Source of the DNA: Atrichornis clamosus
Lineage: Eukaryota > Chordata > Aves > Passeriformes > Menuridae
Direction of reading: 5' to 3'
DNA length: 64,000 bases
Assembly (NCBI GenBank): GCA_013400975.1
Contig: WBMZ01000407.1
Coordinates: 372,001-436,000 of the forward strand
The position numbers and the translations under genes were made by a program. This document shows, one piece after another, positions 24,897 through 37,375 of this stretch. Every line of letters starts with the position of its first letter. Position 1 is the stretch's first letter. Under the pieces are notes generated by a model, which worked only from the letters and a program-made list of their open reading frames with translations, made no database searches and was not told the origin of the DNA.

Positions 24897-25113
24897 GCAG
24901 AGAATACCCTCCAAAAACGTGTATTACTATCGCTGCCCAGACCACAGGAAGAACTATGTCATGTCCTTTGCTTTCTGCTTTGACCGGGAGGACGACACTT
25001 ACCAGTTTGCTTACTGCTACCCCTACACCTACACCCGCCTTCAGCACTACCTTGACAACCTGCAGAGGAGGAACATGGACTATTTCTGCAGGGAATTGCT
25101 GGGGCTCAGTGTG
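24897..25113 (+). CDS. AGBL4: Internal exon of AGBL4 (cytosolic carboxypeptidase 6)
   Basis: This is one coding exon, 217 bp long. Its first base completes a codon begun in the previous exon (probably TGG, Trp, by the family sequence), and 72 full codons follow, so it ends in phase 0. The peptide has the CCP-family block NVYYYRCPDHRKNYVMSFAF, then a CFDRE segment, the FAYCYPYTYTR motif and a charged stretch ending RNMDYFCRELLGLSV. From memory of the family, this is very close to mammalian CCP6 and lies in the N-terminal beta domain (roughly residues 110-190 of about 500), just before the M14 zinc-carboxypeptidase domain. CCP6 trims glutamate side chains from polyglutamylated tubulin and other cytosolic substrates. 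The zinc-binding HxxE motif is expected in the next exon, which I could not find here. The acceptor is a T-rich tract ending tttttcag at 24896. The donor is gtgagt from 25114. No frame damage is visible. Paralogues such as AGBL1 or AGBL5 are less likely, given the near identity to CCP6. Confidence 0.93.
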
Positions 25114-25119
25114 GTGAGT
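25111..25119 (+). promoter_or_regulatory. AGBL4: 5' splice site of the AGBL4 exon
   Basis: The sequence gtg|gtgagt closely matches the vertebrate donor consensus and falls where homology to CCP6 stops. If the intron were retained, translation would add 18 residues and stop at 25168-25170. Confidence 0.85.
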
Positions 25120-26160
25120 ACCAGGCATGCCTGCCAGCCCCCAGGCTTGATTATGAATGTCTACCCTTAAATGCTCGCACAGTATAATTCATCATCCCTG
25201 CTGAAGTACCCCCGCACACATATTTGTTTTGCTGCTATCAATGACACACGAGGAAATGTACCTGCTTGGTGAAATATAGACAAATGCTAATTTCATTTCA
25301 CATAAAATAATTCCTTTGCGATAGGCAAGGCACTGCTAAATTCCCATGTAGGATCAATTCACCTCTAAAGACATTAAAAGATGAAACTTAAACAGCTTTA
25401 TTGAGGAAATGCAATTTTTAGGGTGCTCTGACCATTTGTCTTTCTGGAAGAGCTTTTCTATTCAGAAAGATATATGGGTTTTTTGACCCAGAAGACAACT
25501 TTTCTTGACAAAATAATGCAAACCCACCTATTTTATTTTCTCTTAAAAATGCCTGCTTTGGTGCTTTGCAATTAGAAGGGATTTAGTGGTCTCTGTATAG
25601 ATGTTAGTGGCCACATAAAATGAAGTGTCATGGTTCTTCTGGAGTAGGAAGGAGGGTTAATGGTAAGGCTGAACTTCTGCTCGCTTTGCTATAATCTTTC
25701 CCTGAAATGTTGCCTGTCCAGAGGATTTGGCAAGCATGACTCAGCCACTCGCAGGTCAACTCAGAAATCATCTGATTAAAAAATAATAGCTCAAATCTTG
25801 GTTGTTTTTTGGGGTTTTTTTTAAATTTTGCTCTCTCAGACTTTATAGTGCACTTGTACCATATTCTTAATCTTTTCTCTGAGATTTGATTTGGTGTAAA
25901 CTTGGTAGGGTGAGTTTCAGAAACAGAAAACTGTGATTCCTGTGAAGGCTGCTGATCCCAGCAGCAGTTTCTTTGAAAAGAAACCCAGCATATATTGTGA
26001 AAATCAAAACAAAATCATACGTATGCCCTGCACTGAAATAAATAAAAGTCAGGCTATTGAGATTCCCATGGTGGCATAAAACTTGGAGGAAAAAATTATC
26101 TCACAGAGAAGAGTGAAAACAGAATTAACAGAAGAAGGCATCTTTAAACTCTTTTTGTAG
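25120..26160. other. Intronic sequence, nothing assigned
   Basis: Just downstream of the AGBL4 donor. AT-rich, no repeat or gene recognised. Confidence 0.5.
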
Positions 26161-26510
26161 GTTAAGTACAGTTCTTGTTCTAAAGATGACTATTGCATAT
26201 CCATGAACTGGCATTAATTATTAATCATTCCAATTAGGGGGACAAACAATTATAAGGGAAAGGGGTATTAAAAAATAGAAAAGTAAAATCTGCAGAGGCT
26301 GGGAGGAAAGAGCACTATCATCTTAATGTGTGTAGGGTTTTAATTATTAATCTTAGAGGACAGAGCTGTCATTAATTCTATAATGAAACTGAATTTGTTT
26401 CCTTTCACTCTGAAACTAGTGTATAAACAGTCACATTTGCATATTCATCAAACCTCTGATCTGACTGATTAAAACACAGAGATAGAAGGATTTGTCTTTT
26501 ATCTGCATTT
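26161..26510. promoter_or_regulatory. Candidate enhancer-like block (homeodomain/octamer words)
   Basis: The 12-mer taattattaatc occurs exactly twice (26215-26226 and 26341-26352). An octamer word atttgcat lies at 26435-26442, and several attaatt words surround them. There is no repeat signature. Conservation is untested. Confidence 0.3.
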
Positions 26511-27182
26511 TGACAGACAGAGCTATACTCTTAAATCCTGTTAACATTGTGTTACCAGTAGTTGCTAAATATTATTTTTCATATTTCAGCAAACTAAACA
26601 AACAGATGCCACTCAAAATGTGGCAGGAAATGTGCTGTGTATAAGTCCTGCTTTTATATCTATATGTACACACACAGTATGTTTTGCAGAAATTGATATG
26701 GTAACATTTTGCAGCTCACCAAGCTGTATAAAAAGCTTCTGAATCAGGCTCATGCTGTAATCTTTGTGAGTAACATTACAATCTCGGAGCATTTCTGGCT
26801 TTTCTCCACACACAACTGTCCTAGAACAGCTTGGTAATTTAATGTCTTTGCTGAGCTTGAATAGACAATTTCCATAAGTTCTCTGCGAGTTAAATATTTT
26901 AACATAGAGCTTTGTTGCTATCATACATCTTTAAATGGTGAAAAACAGGATCCTTCATTCTTCACTGCACAGTGCTTCATAAAAGCAGAAGCTGGCTGTA
27001 CTTTGGAGAATTGCGTGCCATATAGGATAGATTTAGAGCTAAGAAAGAGAGCTCTGTCCCTGCCCTGGCCCCTTATGTAAGATAAGAGGAATCAGATTGG
27101 CATAAAGAGGCCCTTAGAAGCTCTATTCCTGGCCAAGGGACGATACCCCTGGTAGCACATGGTGCAAGGTAGTTTAAAGATG
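26511..27182. other. Intronic sequence, nothing assigned
   Basis: No recognised element. The open frame at 26613-26924 (minus) has no family resemblance. Confidence 0.5.
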
Positions 27183-27300
27183 CCGTCTGAGGACAAACTC
27201 TCGAGTCCTCACGCTGGGCATGGGGCTGGGGCGGGATAACACGGAAGGGGAAGGCTGCAGCACATCTGTCGAGCTGCTAGGTAGCTGCTGACACCCTCGG
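27183..27300. promoter_or_regulatory. Small GC-rich segment with a GC box
   Basis: Seven CpGs lie in about 120 bp, with an Sp1-like GC box (ggggcggga, about 27229-27237). It is too short for a standard CpG island. It could be an enhancer or a cryptic promoter. Confidence 0.25.
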
Positions 27301-30300
27301 GTTCATTCCAGGGGAATTCTACAGCCCCCTCCTGCAGTCTGTGGTTGTGAGGATGAAGGACTGTTTGAAACAATTTCACTTTCCCTGGATTATGAAGTTT
27401 TTAATTGAGTCTCTTGGAGACGCCAGAATCTCACCACAGATCTTTGGGGCTGCATTATTTTTTTTCTTTGTTGTGGAAAAGTAAAACACAAGTCACAAGA
27501 ATCTATGCTTAGATGATTACTCCTGAAGGCTTTGAGTGCACATTTTGCTGCATATAATGTTTTCAAGGCAATCTAATTTCTAATCTAATTTCATGTCTTC
27601 TCTAAAGAAAGTACTGTGGCTCCATTAACTCCTTAGATGCTATCACTAATTCTATGAAAATTGAAATATCAGTATGGGAAAAGTAATTGTCATTAGGATG
27701 CAGAATGGCAAAGTGATTCAGAGCCAAATGGCAAAGATTCCCACTGCCCGTTTAAATGGATAACTTCGCTATTCTATTTCTGACCTTTTAAAGTTTATAT
27801 TCTTTACTTCAGAGAGCTATCCCATATTCTAGATGTGCCAAATGCTCTTCAAAATAGTCTGTCCCGCAAGCGAGCTGAGATGGTCACGCAGCTACCATTT
27901 AAACTGCTATTCTTGTTCTGCTGTTGGCCTTAGGTAGCTTCAGATTGTCTTTGTTTTACCACAACAGATCAGGAGCTCCAAATCTGTGAACATTTTTTTT
28001 AAATTGTGAAATGAGTTTTTTGCATATTATTGGTGTGTCTCTCATCTCAGCAAATATTATGCAATATTTTACAGCATAACACAATAGAAAATAATTTTTT
28101 TTTCTGTGAAATTATAAGCACAGGCACAATTTACATTTACGGTACCTACTTTATGATACTTATTCAGTCTTACATGCAATAACAGCTATGTGTGTGGCAT
28201 TATAACCAATATTTCAGAGGTGGCAAAATTTTGTAGTGTGTTGTCATTTGAAGTTTGTAGTTCAAATTGCCTGTGTGTACTTGAAGTGTGGGGACTATTG
28301 ATGAGACCTGCACCTCTACTAGTACTTCACTGTCACACATAAAAAATTAAATGAGTTTTGGATGGCCTGGCTCAACTCCTACAGCCCACTTTACAAATCG
28401 ACCCTGTCTGGGCAATATTTTCCTTACTCACTCCAAAGAGAACCAGGATTAATCAGAGCCAGCTCCTTCCTTTCACTCCATTAGGCAATGGTGCTTCCAA
28501 ATTACGCTGGAGGAGAACTGCGACTGCACAGACAAACCACGAGCCTCAAAGGGACTTGCACAGTACACAGAGACTGGAATATAGAATTCTGTTAAATTAA
28601 ATATTAAACGTACATATTTTGAAACAAGAAGGCAATATGTCTAATGTAGAGCTCTGTAAGTGAGCCTATCTCTTCAGTCGGTTATGGAACACGGAATGAT
28701 ATGGATTAGAACGATGCTTCCTTCTGACTCCACACCACCCTGGTGTGCACTTTTAATTCACATAAGTTACTCCTGATCCGTGCTGGTACCAGAGGGAACC
28801 AGAGTGATGCCCTAAGACTGTGAGACTGCACACCAGATGTCACTTTGCTGGTTCATTGATCAAATATCCCTTATTTACCGTCTAAATGACTGCATACCCC
28901 TGTAAAAATACTTGATCAGTTCTACTGTTTTCTACTGGTCCATTTTTAACTGCTCAGTTATGAATGTTTTAAAGCATGAAGCAAGGAAAATAGGCAGTTT
29001 TTCTAAGGTTAAATTTCCCATTTCTGCATTCAACTTTAGGTTACGTAATAACAGTTCTGTAAAAGTATACTCTTGGACTTTGGAAAAAAAGAGAAGTTAC
29101 AGGCTTCTGTGTGATGTAACGTACCTTTGAAATCCTGTTGGTGTCAGATACTGTATTTTCCAATGGATTTGACTGTAACTAGGTTGAAATGTCATGTAAA
29201 TGCAACTTGTGGCAATTTACTTGGCCAGAAAAAGGCCACAGAAACAATGCTTAGAAAAAGTAAATCCGCTTTCTCGTTTCCCAGTAGTGTAAAAGTGCAG
29301 CTATGTATATGTTCAGGACACATTCTCTGTAGTCAGTGGTGTATTTTTTACTCCTATAGTACTGCTGTTCCCAAAACATTCATAATATGGATGTCATCCC
29401 AAAACTGTATGTGGGATTTTAAATGTTCCTACAGCTATTTTCCTAGCTGGATTGGGTATCAGCAGAAGTAGAGTTGGACCTAAAAATAACACCACCAGCA
29501 GTTCTTTCCAAAATAAAATATGATTTATAGCATATAATAGCACAGTGTGCTACCAGGGAAATTATATAAATAACATGAAAAATTACAGGGGACTATTCTA
29601 TACCATCAGTTTAAAGGAAAAAATTTTTGTTGCAATTTAAAGGGAGTTCTGGGAGATAACCAGGCCCCTGGGAATCTCAGCAAAGGAAAGATAGGTGAAA
29701 CTATGTTACTATTGAAAGTTGCCATCTGTCTTTAGGATAGATACCAGTGTTGGTAAAAACAAGAAAGATTTTGGTTTAAGTTGGCAGCAATACTTAGCTT
29801 TTGAAAAAACCAAACTCAGTGAAATCATAATTTGCAGTTAATATTATGTAAGGTTGCTAAATGTATAAGCTGGTTATTTCTTAAATTACAGAAAGAACAT
29901 AGTTTGATAAAGTAAAATAATTTCTAGAAGGATTTGCATAAATTGCTCTTTGTCTAACTATGAGTAAAAATCTTACATTGTGAAGAAGTCTTCAAATCTT
30001 AAGTCTATTTTGCAGCTCACATTTTATAACTACCCTTCTCCTTTTAAAAAACTCTTGGAAAAAAGTACTTCACCAAAAAGAACCTTTGAGCACAAAAAGT
30101 CCATTGAGGTAAGAAACCATCTGAAGAAAAAAAAATGTTGTGATCCATTTTATTAAGAAAAAAACCTCCTGAAAGGACTGGCAGTAAATGAATTATGTGT
30201 GGCAAAGTTAGTCTACACAAACTGTTTTCATGCCAAGTTCCAAGCTGCACCCTTTCATCTTGTAGCCACACAGGGAAACCTTTGGAAAGTCAGTGACCTT

Positions 30301-33300
30301 TCTGAAGTTTTCACTGGACTTTTTGTAGCTGTTCAGGTTGGCCTTTTGCTTCATGACTCTTCCCATTTCCAAGTCAGACTCTTCATTTCACCTTTACTAC
30401 ACACTTGTCCTTCATCTGGCTTGCCCTTTCTTTGCCTCAAATCTAACCTTCCCTTTTCTTTCCATTTAGTTTATACTTCCCTAAGCCAGCTAGAAGAAAG
30501 AAGCTGTGGTATTTGTTTTCTACTCTTATGTTACTTATCCTGCTTTGTTCTTTCCTATTCATTCCCCTTATCTCTCTGAGTTGTGAAGGGCAAATCCAAA
30601 ATAGCTGTGAGGTCTTTTAAATACCAGGACTGCACAAGGTAGTCATGTTCTCTTCTGTGCACTCGATACCCCCATCTCAGTGCCATTCCAGTAACTTCAG
30701 ATCCTGGTCTACGACTTGTTTCCTTGTCCTTCTGTCTTTTGTGTTCCCTATTTGCTCCATCCCTAATAAGTGCACCTGCACTTCCAGAGAAACTGGAATA
30801 ATGTGTGATTTGTCCAGGCTTCAAGCTGGAAAGGAAACACTAATGATCTAGTCAGATGCCCTGAAATGCCTGAACTAACACCCAGGTGCAGGAGGACATT
30901 TCAGGGTCTGTTTCTTTGTTTCATGGCAATGGCAGATTTCAAGTAAAGGGCAGTTTTTACTCATTCCTGTCCTCGACACTTTCTGCTACTTGGTTGATGC
31001 CACACAGCTCCATGTGGTAACTGCAATCCCAGTGGGAAACAAACTGGCTTTGTCCACACAGTGAGTTCAACCCTCAGATCTAGGCAGTGGCCTTTAGCCA
31101 CAGCACACTAAGCTTTTGGGGACAGGGAGAACCTTTATTTACTTTCCATGTTCAGCGCTGACTAGAATTCCTTTTTTAGTTGGTGTTTGGAAAATAATAT
31201 AGCACAACCAATTAATATCATTTCATCAAAAAAAAGCAAGTCTGAGGTCTTATGTACACATGAAAGTACAGCTTATTAATAGTTTTTAAATTTATTTAGT
31301 TGCCCTGCAGGCCATGGGTATATTTTGAAGGTATGCAGGGCCCTTAGAACCCTGAGAAAAACCTAGAATGAATTCAGTCTTCTTTCACTTCCATTTTCAG
31401 AAATTTGTTTTCCCTCCTTTGTAGCACAGTATTAAGCAATAATTAACATGTTGATAGTGGTGCTGAATGCTGTTGCACGGAGGGGAAATCGTGCTATGTG
31501 GAGCTATTAACTACATTTGCCCTGTAGCACTTCACTGCACTGACTCTGCTGGGATTTTCACTGTGTTTGAGTTGGTTTCTGTTTAGATCTCCTGAGTGGT
31601 GACTGTGTAATGCATCTGTGGGTCTGGAGTGGTATTTTAATCTTTATTCTTTGACTGTAGACCCAGAAGATGGTTAGCCTGACTCACATTACCTGTAGGG
31701 CTGAAACCTTGGGATTGAAGGCTTATTTAACAGTTTCAAAGTCTACTCAGTCCAAAGGATTTGGATTTATGCCTTTTAATTTAACCAGAGAAAGAACTGT
31801 TTATTGATTTAGCTTTATACCAGGTCTAGAATGTAAGTATAATATATTAAAATCTCTAAATACCTTAGGCAAAATCTTGTTCACATAATTTATGTAAACT
31901 GAGCATTGTGGCTGCCATCCAGCAAAACACTTAAGTATAGATTTAAACTTAAGCATGTTAAATAGACATGTTGAAGTTACTGGCACAGATCATGGCATCA
32001 AGTTTAGTGTGTGTAAAGATAGGATCCAAGGTCAAAACAATCAGCACTTAGGCCTGGTGCCCTAACATTCTCTTGTGAACTTGTACTGCCACTATAACAA
32101 CATGACTACAGGTAAAAAATAATAATAAAAAACCCCTTTTTACACTTCTCTATAAATAAACTCAATGTCTATGTGTAAAGTGAATCCCACCATTGCTCAG
32201 CAAACTTTTTTTTATTTTTTGCAATGTATGAGTAAGGTGTGCATTTGAGGCTTTCTGCATAAGAGATTTGTGCTAATCCCGGAGTTCTTTGTCCTTGCCA
32301 TGCACATGTTCAGTAAGACTTTATCTCTTTTGTCCTTAAGCCTTGAAAGCTAAAAGCTGGCTCTAAGAAGAATTCTGCCTGTATGTCAGGAGGGATTTGG
32401 GGTATATCATATAGGAATGAGAAAATAAAGACATAAGAACACATTTTGATGCAGATTATCAGATAGTGTAGACCAAGGCAGTGCAGCTCAGGTGGCCCCA
32501 GCTGGTTAAGTGCATCCTGACTGTTGACCCACGTATTTGCAGATACGTATTCGAAGAGAGGACGTAAGGCTTATGAAAATATAATACAAGTAAGAAAGCA
32601 AAGCTGAGAGATGTTGTATGTAGCCTGTGATCTGTTATTGATTTCAGTGTGATTTTAATGGCCCTTACTTTTCTGCACAGTTAGCAAAGTACTTTTGAAT
32701 CAAAGAGTATTGCAATGATGAAGCGTATCAAACTTACTTGCAAGGAAGGCTAGTGCCATCCTTGTTTTAAGACATCATGTTGCATTCAAACATATATTAT
32801 TTTAGAAGATCATGATATTCCTGAAAAAAAATTAAAGAGAGTGTTTTTCATAGGAAATGCCTGCTGCCATTGAAGTGCTGCTATTATCCACAAATACTGA
32901 AAGCAATATTTATCTTTGTTTTGAAGACAAAATGACGTACAAATAACATGAGGAGACAGGAGCTTTTTAATGTAAAGCAGTAGGTACTTAATTGAAAACT
33001 GTTTTTTCACTTCTTAGGAAATGTAAGATACGGCTTAAAGCCTTTTTAATACTCTTTAAAAGAGATCTTACATGGCAACCAGTCATATTGGTACATGAAA
33101 AGAACTGCAGTCTCTGATAAAGATCCTCTTTTTCATGTTTTCAAACAGCAGCTGAGCACCATACTGTGGCAGCAGAGAACAATCTGAGAAAATGAACACA
33201 GATTGAAAAGGCCTCAGTTACATGACATTTCCAGTGGAAAAAAAAAAGCCAGCCCTAGGCCCACAGTCAAATATTTTCCCTCTGAATTCCCTAGAATTGT

Positions 33301-33439
33301 GGACATACCTTGCTACAGAAAGTGTGTTTTTTCTGAACCACCCTATCTAATGTTCTAATAAATGTGCAATATGGAGGAAGACAAAGGAGAGATACCATCC
33401 ATGGCAGGAGTTTTCATGAGTATGCAGGAAAGCCTGTTT
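27301..33439. other. Intronic sequence, nothing assigned
   Basis: About 6 kb without a recognised gene or interspersed repeat. The block at 28331-28600 is less AT-rich and looks single-copy. Open frames at 29127-29471 and 30199-30579 are hydrophobic/low-bias chance frames. Confidence 0.5.
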
Positions 33440-33690
33440 CAGAAATAATTTTCCTCCCATTTATTTTTAATTTCTCATTAATTGCATCCAATTTAGCACT
33501 TAGTCCTAATTAGTTAAAATTTAAGATGGCTGTTACTTTCTAAAAGTCTAACAACTCCAGGATTTTATAATACATACTTTTTTTTCCTCCCCATTTAGAT
33601 GTTCTGCATTATGGTGGATTATAATAATGCATTAATATCCATAATTCTATTTTTAATCAGCTTCTTAGTTCATTAGTAACAGCTGCACAT
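33440..33690. promoter_or_regulatory. Candidate AT-rich conserved block
   Basis: It has a dense set of homeodomain-type words (cattaattgcat, ctaattagtt, atgcattaat, cataattc) in a non-repeat context. It may be a developmental enhancer or simply AT-rich DNA. Confidence 0.25.
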
Positions 33691-34029
33691 TGTTAAATAT
33701 TGTTTTTCTTTTTTTTTTCTTTTTAAAAATCTATGTTGTTTAGAATTAAAATATTAACTAGTCTTTCCATATTTATGAATGCTGCACTGCTCTGCAGCGT
33801 GGAATAAGGGGAAAATCTCATGTCTCTCTTTAAAGAAAACCTCCCCCCCGCCCCGCCTTTTTTTAATGAATTTTTGCTCTGTCAGCCTCCAAAATATTGC
33901 ATAAATATCACTGAGTTAAGGTTCATAACATTCTGGCTGTAGTGTCATTTTATAGCAAAGGAGACTGTTGCAGAAACCTGGATCAGTTGGAAGCAGCCTT
34001 CCTGTGGGAAAGGCATTGGTGTTCATTTT
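33691..34029. other. Intronic sequence with T-rich and C-rich runs
   Basis: T-rich runs near 33700-33725 and a C-rich run near 33841-33858 (ctcccccccgccccgcc). No gene recognised. Confidence 0.5.
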
Positions 34030-34172
34030 CGGAGGTCAGCCACAGCAACCAGCTAATTTATACGGAGTTCACTGCAGAACCGAGCCTTCCGATCCCTGTC
34101 AGGACCCTGGACAGCGCACCCGGCCGGGCTTTCCGAGGCATTTCCACCTTCCGTTCTAAAAAGCCGAAAACG
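34030..34172. promoter_or_regulatory. Isolated CpG cluster
   Basis: Eleven CpG dinucleotides fall within 143 bp, while the surrounding kilobases have very few. The core reads gcgcacccggccgggctttccgagg. An open frame of 89 codons (33942-34211) crosses it but has no recognisable domain. Retained CpGs suggest a segment kept unmethylated in the germ line, such as an enhancer or cryptic promoter. Confidence 0.35.
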
Positions 34173-37127
34173 CAAACTTCTCCTTTCAGAGCTCCTGATA
34201 CACAAAACTGAATTCCAGCTTTTGGCATTTAAGAGAAAAAGAAGTTTAATGTTTTGGAAACCAGACCTTATTTGCAGGTGCTGAGCTCCTCAAAGTATGG
34301 CCGTGGTGTTCAGGAAAACAATTAGAAATGGAGCCTGCTATTTTGCACTGCTTTTGTGATTCAAGACCTCAAGTCTGTTTTTATTATTTGCCTTCTGAGA
34401 ATGAAAAATAGCCAGTAATGTGTTATGTCTGATGGAGAATTTATAGGAATGTCAGAGATGACTGATTAAGGGCACTTTATAGATTAACAGGTGACGACTA
34501 AAACAGAGGTTGATGGTATGGTGCTGAAAAGAGAGAAGATATTTTGGCAATACAGTGAGATCCATCAAGGCTTGTCTTAAACCTAGACATAGATATTAAT
34601 CCAAACAATGAATATTTCAAAATCTGAAAGGTAATGTGTAGAACAAGAATAGAGTTACTGCACACAACATGGTGCTTGGCAGCATTGCTACTTCTTTGTC
34701 TCCTGTGAGTGGATCTAATATAATCTCCTTGTCTGTAGTCTGTCTTCCTCTAAAATGTAAGGAAATGTTCTAGAACCTTGGCATAGACTAGGTAATCGTG
34801 TTATCAACATAAAGTACTTTAGTATCTTCTGTGTGAGGGCCATCTACGACTTACAGGAATTAATGAAATAGTAGGTTCCTAGAGAACTTATAATAGGTTT
34901 TGGGGTAGGGTTTTTGGGTTTGTGGTTTGGTTTTTTTTAATACCCTCTCTTTCAAGAGAACAAACTGCTCAGAATGTGAACTCAGGAAAACAGAATATGT
35001 GTTTCAAAGGTGTACTTTTCTGCTGTTGTAATCATCCTTACAAGATACTGTGGCAGAACCAGATTTGCCTTCAGCTCCAGCTGATTTTGAAATCCTTCAG
35101 AGCTTTAAGAATAAAACTGCACATATCCTCTAGATTTCTTTCATAGAAATAGATAAGGTTTTGTAACAGCAAATAACACTGCAGAGCTGAACAAAATTGT
35201 CCTCCTATAAATGAGACTTGGACGCACTCAGACCAAACAACATTGCAGACTCATACTCCACAGACTTGTAGGAAAACAGAGGAAAAGGTATTATATTCCC
35301 CATGGTCAAACAGAATCCTTGTCCATCTTGGCTGAAACTCCCATTAGCCATGGCAACCAAGGAGGGAAATACACAACAACAGATAACGTCTAACTTAATG
35401 CTGACAAAGAGGTGGGATGCATTGATCTGTTTGGAGGAAAACTTCATTCTTTTTCATTCCTATAATTCAGATTTTCTCATTACTGGACACAGATGGCAAA
35501 ATATAATTTTATTAACTATGACCATTTGTTTTGCAGTTCATCAATTAAATTGCAGAGAGTAGAGAGACTAGTTCATGCCAGCCATTAACAGAAACAAGTT
35601 AGCAGCTAGAGATATACTGCAAATGGCTATAGATGTTGCATAGAGTGCTTCAAGATCATTTGTTGCTATGACAATAATGAAGCAGAATAGCTGTGGTCTC
35701 TGAAATCTCAGGTTTTTCATCTTCTCAGAGAAATACAGGGAAATACAAACTCTTCTTTTAGAAATCTGGACTTCCTTTAGAACTACAATGAATTTATATA
35801 TGTATCTCACAAAATAAGTAAGCCCCTCTCTGCTCATTAGAAAGTTACATCAGAAAAAAAAAAAGGAAAATCAATGTGTTGCAAAGCTCCTGCACAATAA
35901 CCACTTCCCCTGTTTTGTACTGCAAAGTCAGTATGAACCATCAGGTGCCAAGGAAGGTAAACTGATGGTTCCTGTATCAGCCATCTCCAAAATCGCCTGT
36001 ACCAGCCAAACAAACTTTTGGTAGAAGTGAGTATGAACTGCATGCCACAATCCCTTCCTGTTCTCATGCATCCTTCTTTATCTGATAAGAACTGCACCTG
36101 TGTTCATTTCTTGACAAATTGGATTCTAGAAATTATTTCCACCCCGGTTTCATGTATTTACATATAATGGCACAAATTTTTGACAGGCTCAGTCTGAAAA
36201 CTTAGAAAGAAAGGAGTTCTCTCCTGCAACTGGTGACCACATAGTAATTGCTCCATAATCCCTTTTTTTAAAATAACCTAGGGGAATGACCTTTTTTAAT
36301 GTATTTTTTGAAATGCAGATAAGCTCTCTTTTCTTTCATGCAGTCACAAATTATTAACTGTACACACAATAATGCTGAATCACAACAGGAGGTTTAGAAA
36401 GACTTTGGACTGACGATGATTAACATCCGAAAAATACTGATTCACAAAAGATACCTTCTTTGATTAGCCTCAAGATTTGCTCTCTGTGCTAGAAAGTAGG
36501 ATAGCCTGTACCCTGGCAGCAGCATACACTGTGTAATTTATTGGAAAAGATCAACGAGGGATGTGTCTTTAACACAATAGGGAACCCATGTGCACAGACA
36601 GTTCAGAACATTGGGCTTTTCTGGGAATTGTATTGCACTGAAATTTACTAGAAATAACAACGGTGTTTGAACATATTCTTTGATTCAAAAATACTCCATA
36701 ATGATTATGAAGAAATGGTCACAGCTTACTGCTTAAAAGTAATGTGTCAGGATGGTAAACCTCTGGAAATTATCACATCATCAGATCTCCCTGGCTGCAC
36801 TTACCACTGGTGGCAGGTGTATTTCAACAAAGATAATTAATAGAATTCCTTACAGCAGCTTCATACCACGTTCTGTGTGCTGGGAGTACCCACCTGCACC
36901 CCTGTTTGCAGCCAACATGAGCAGGAAATTTTATAGGTTTTCTTTCAGGGACAGTCCATGTTTAATCTTTCTGGTAGACACCTTCACCCTGTCAGAGTTG
37001 TACTTTGTATGTTGTTTGTGCAAATGGTCCTGCGTTCCATAAACCTGGAGCGGTCTCCTGTTAATCTCTAACATGTAGCCAAGATTGCTTTTTTTCAGAA
37101 GCCTGTTGCATCTTAAAGTTTGTTGCT
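34173..37127. other. Intronic sequence, nothing assigned
   Basis: About 3 kb of AT-rich DNA with no recognised gene or repeat. Several overlapping short frames at 35205-36097 lack family resemblance. Confidence 0.5.
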
Positions 37128-37154
37128 CTTGTAATATCCATTACAAGTGGATAT
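37128..37154. other. Overlapping inverted repeats
   Basis: Cttgtaat (37128-37135) pairs perfectly with attacaag (37140-37147) across a 4-base loop. Atatcca (37134-37140) pairs with tggatat (37148-37154). The two hairpins share bases and exclude each other. Confidence 0.6.
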
Positions 37155-37341
37155 ATCTTGATTTCAAAAGGTCATATTCATTACAAGTCTAAACAACATG
37201 ACTAACAATAAGCTGGAATCCATTTGAATGACATTAATTTCTATAAGGAGAAATAAGTGATAATTTTCACATTTCATGTCTTCCAATCAATATTTTTTGC
37301 AATATTTAATGTTGCTAATTTATTACAACATCTCCCTTCCA

Positions 37342-37375
37342 TTTTTTTTCCTTTTTTTCTTCCTTTTTTCTTTTT
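37342..37375 (+). repeat. 34-bp pyrimidine tract
   Basis: Only C and T, T-rich. Confidence 0.9.

Noticed and set aside
24787..25128. 113-codon antisense frame over the AGBL4 exon
   Set aside because: It is the mirror of a real coding exon and shows no family resemblance of its own.
34030..34172. Standard CpG island promoter
   Set aside because: The cluster is too short and its GC content is only moderate, so I report it as a CpG cluster, not an island.
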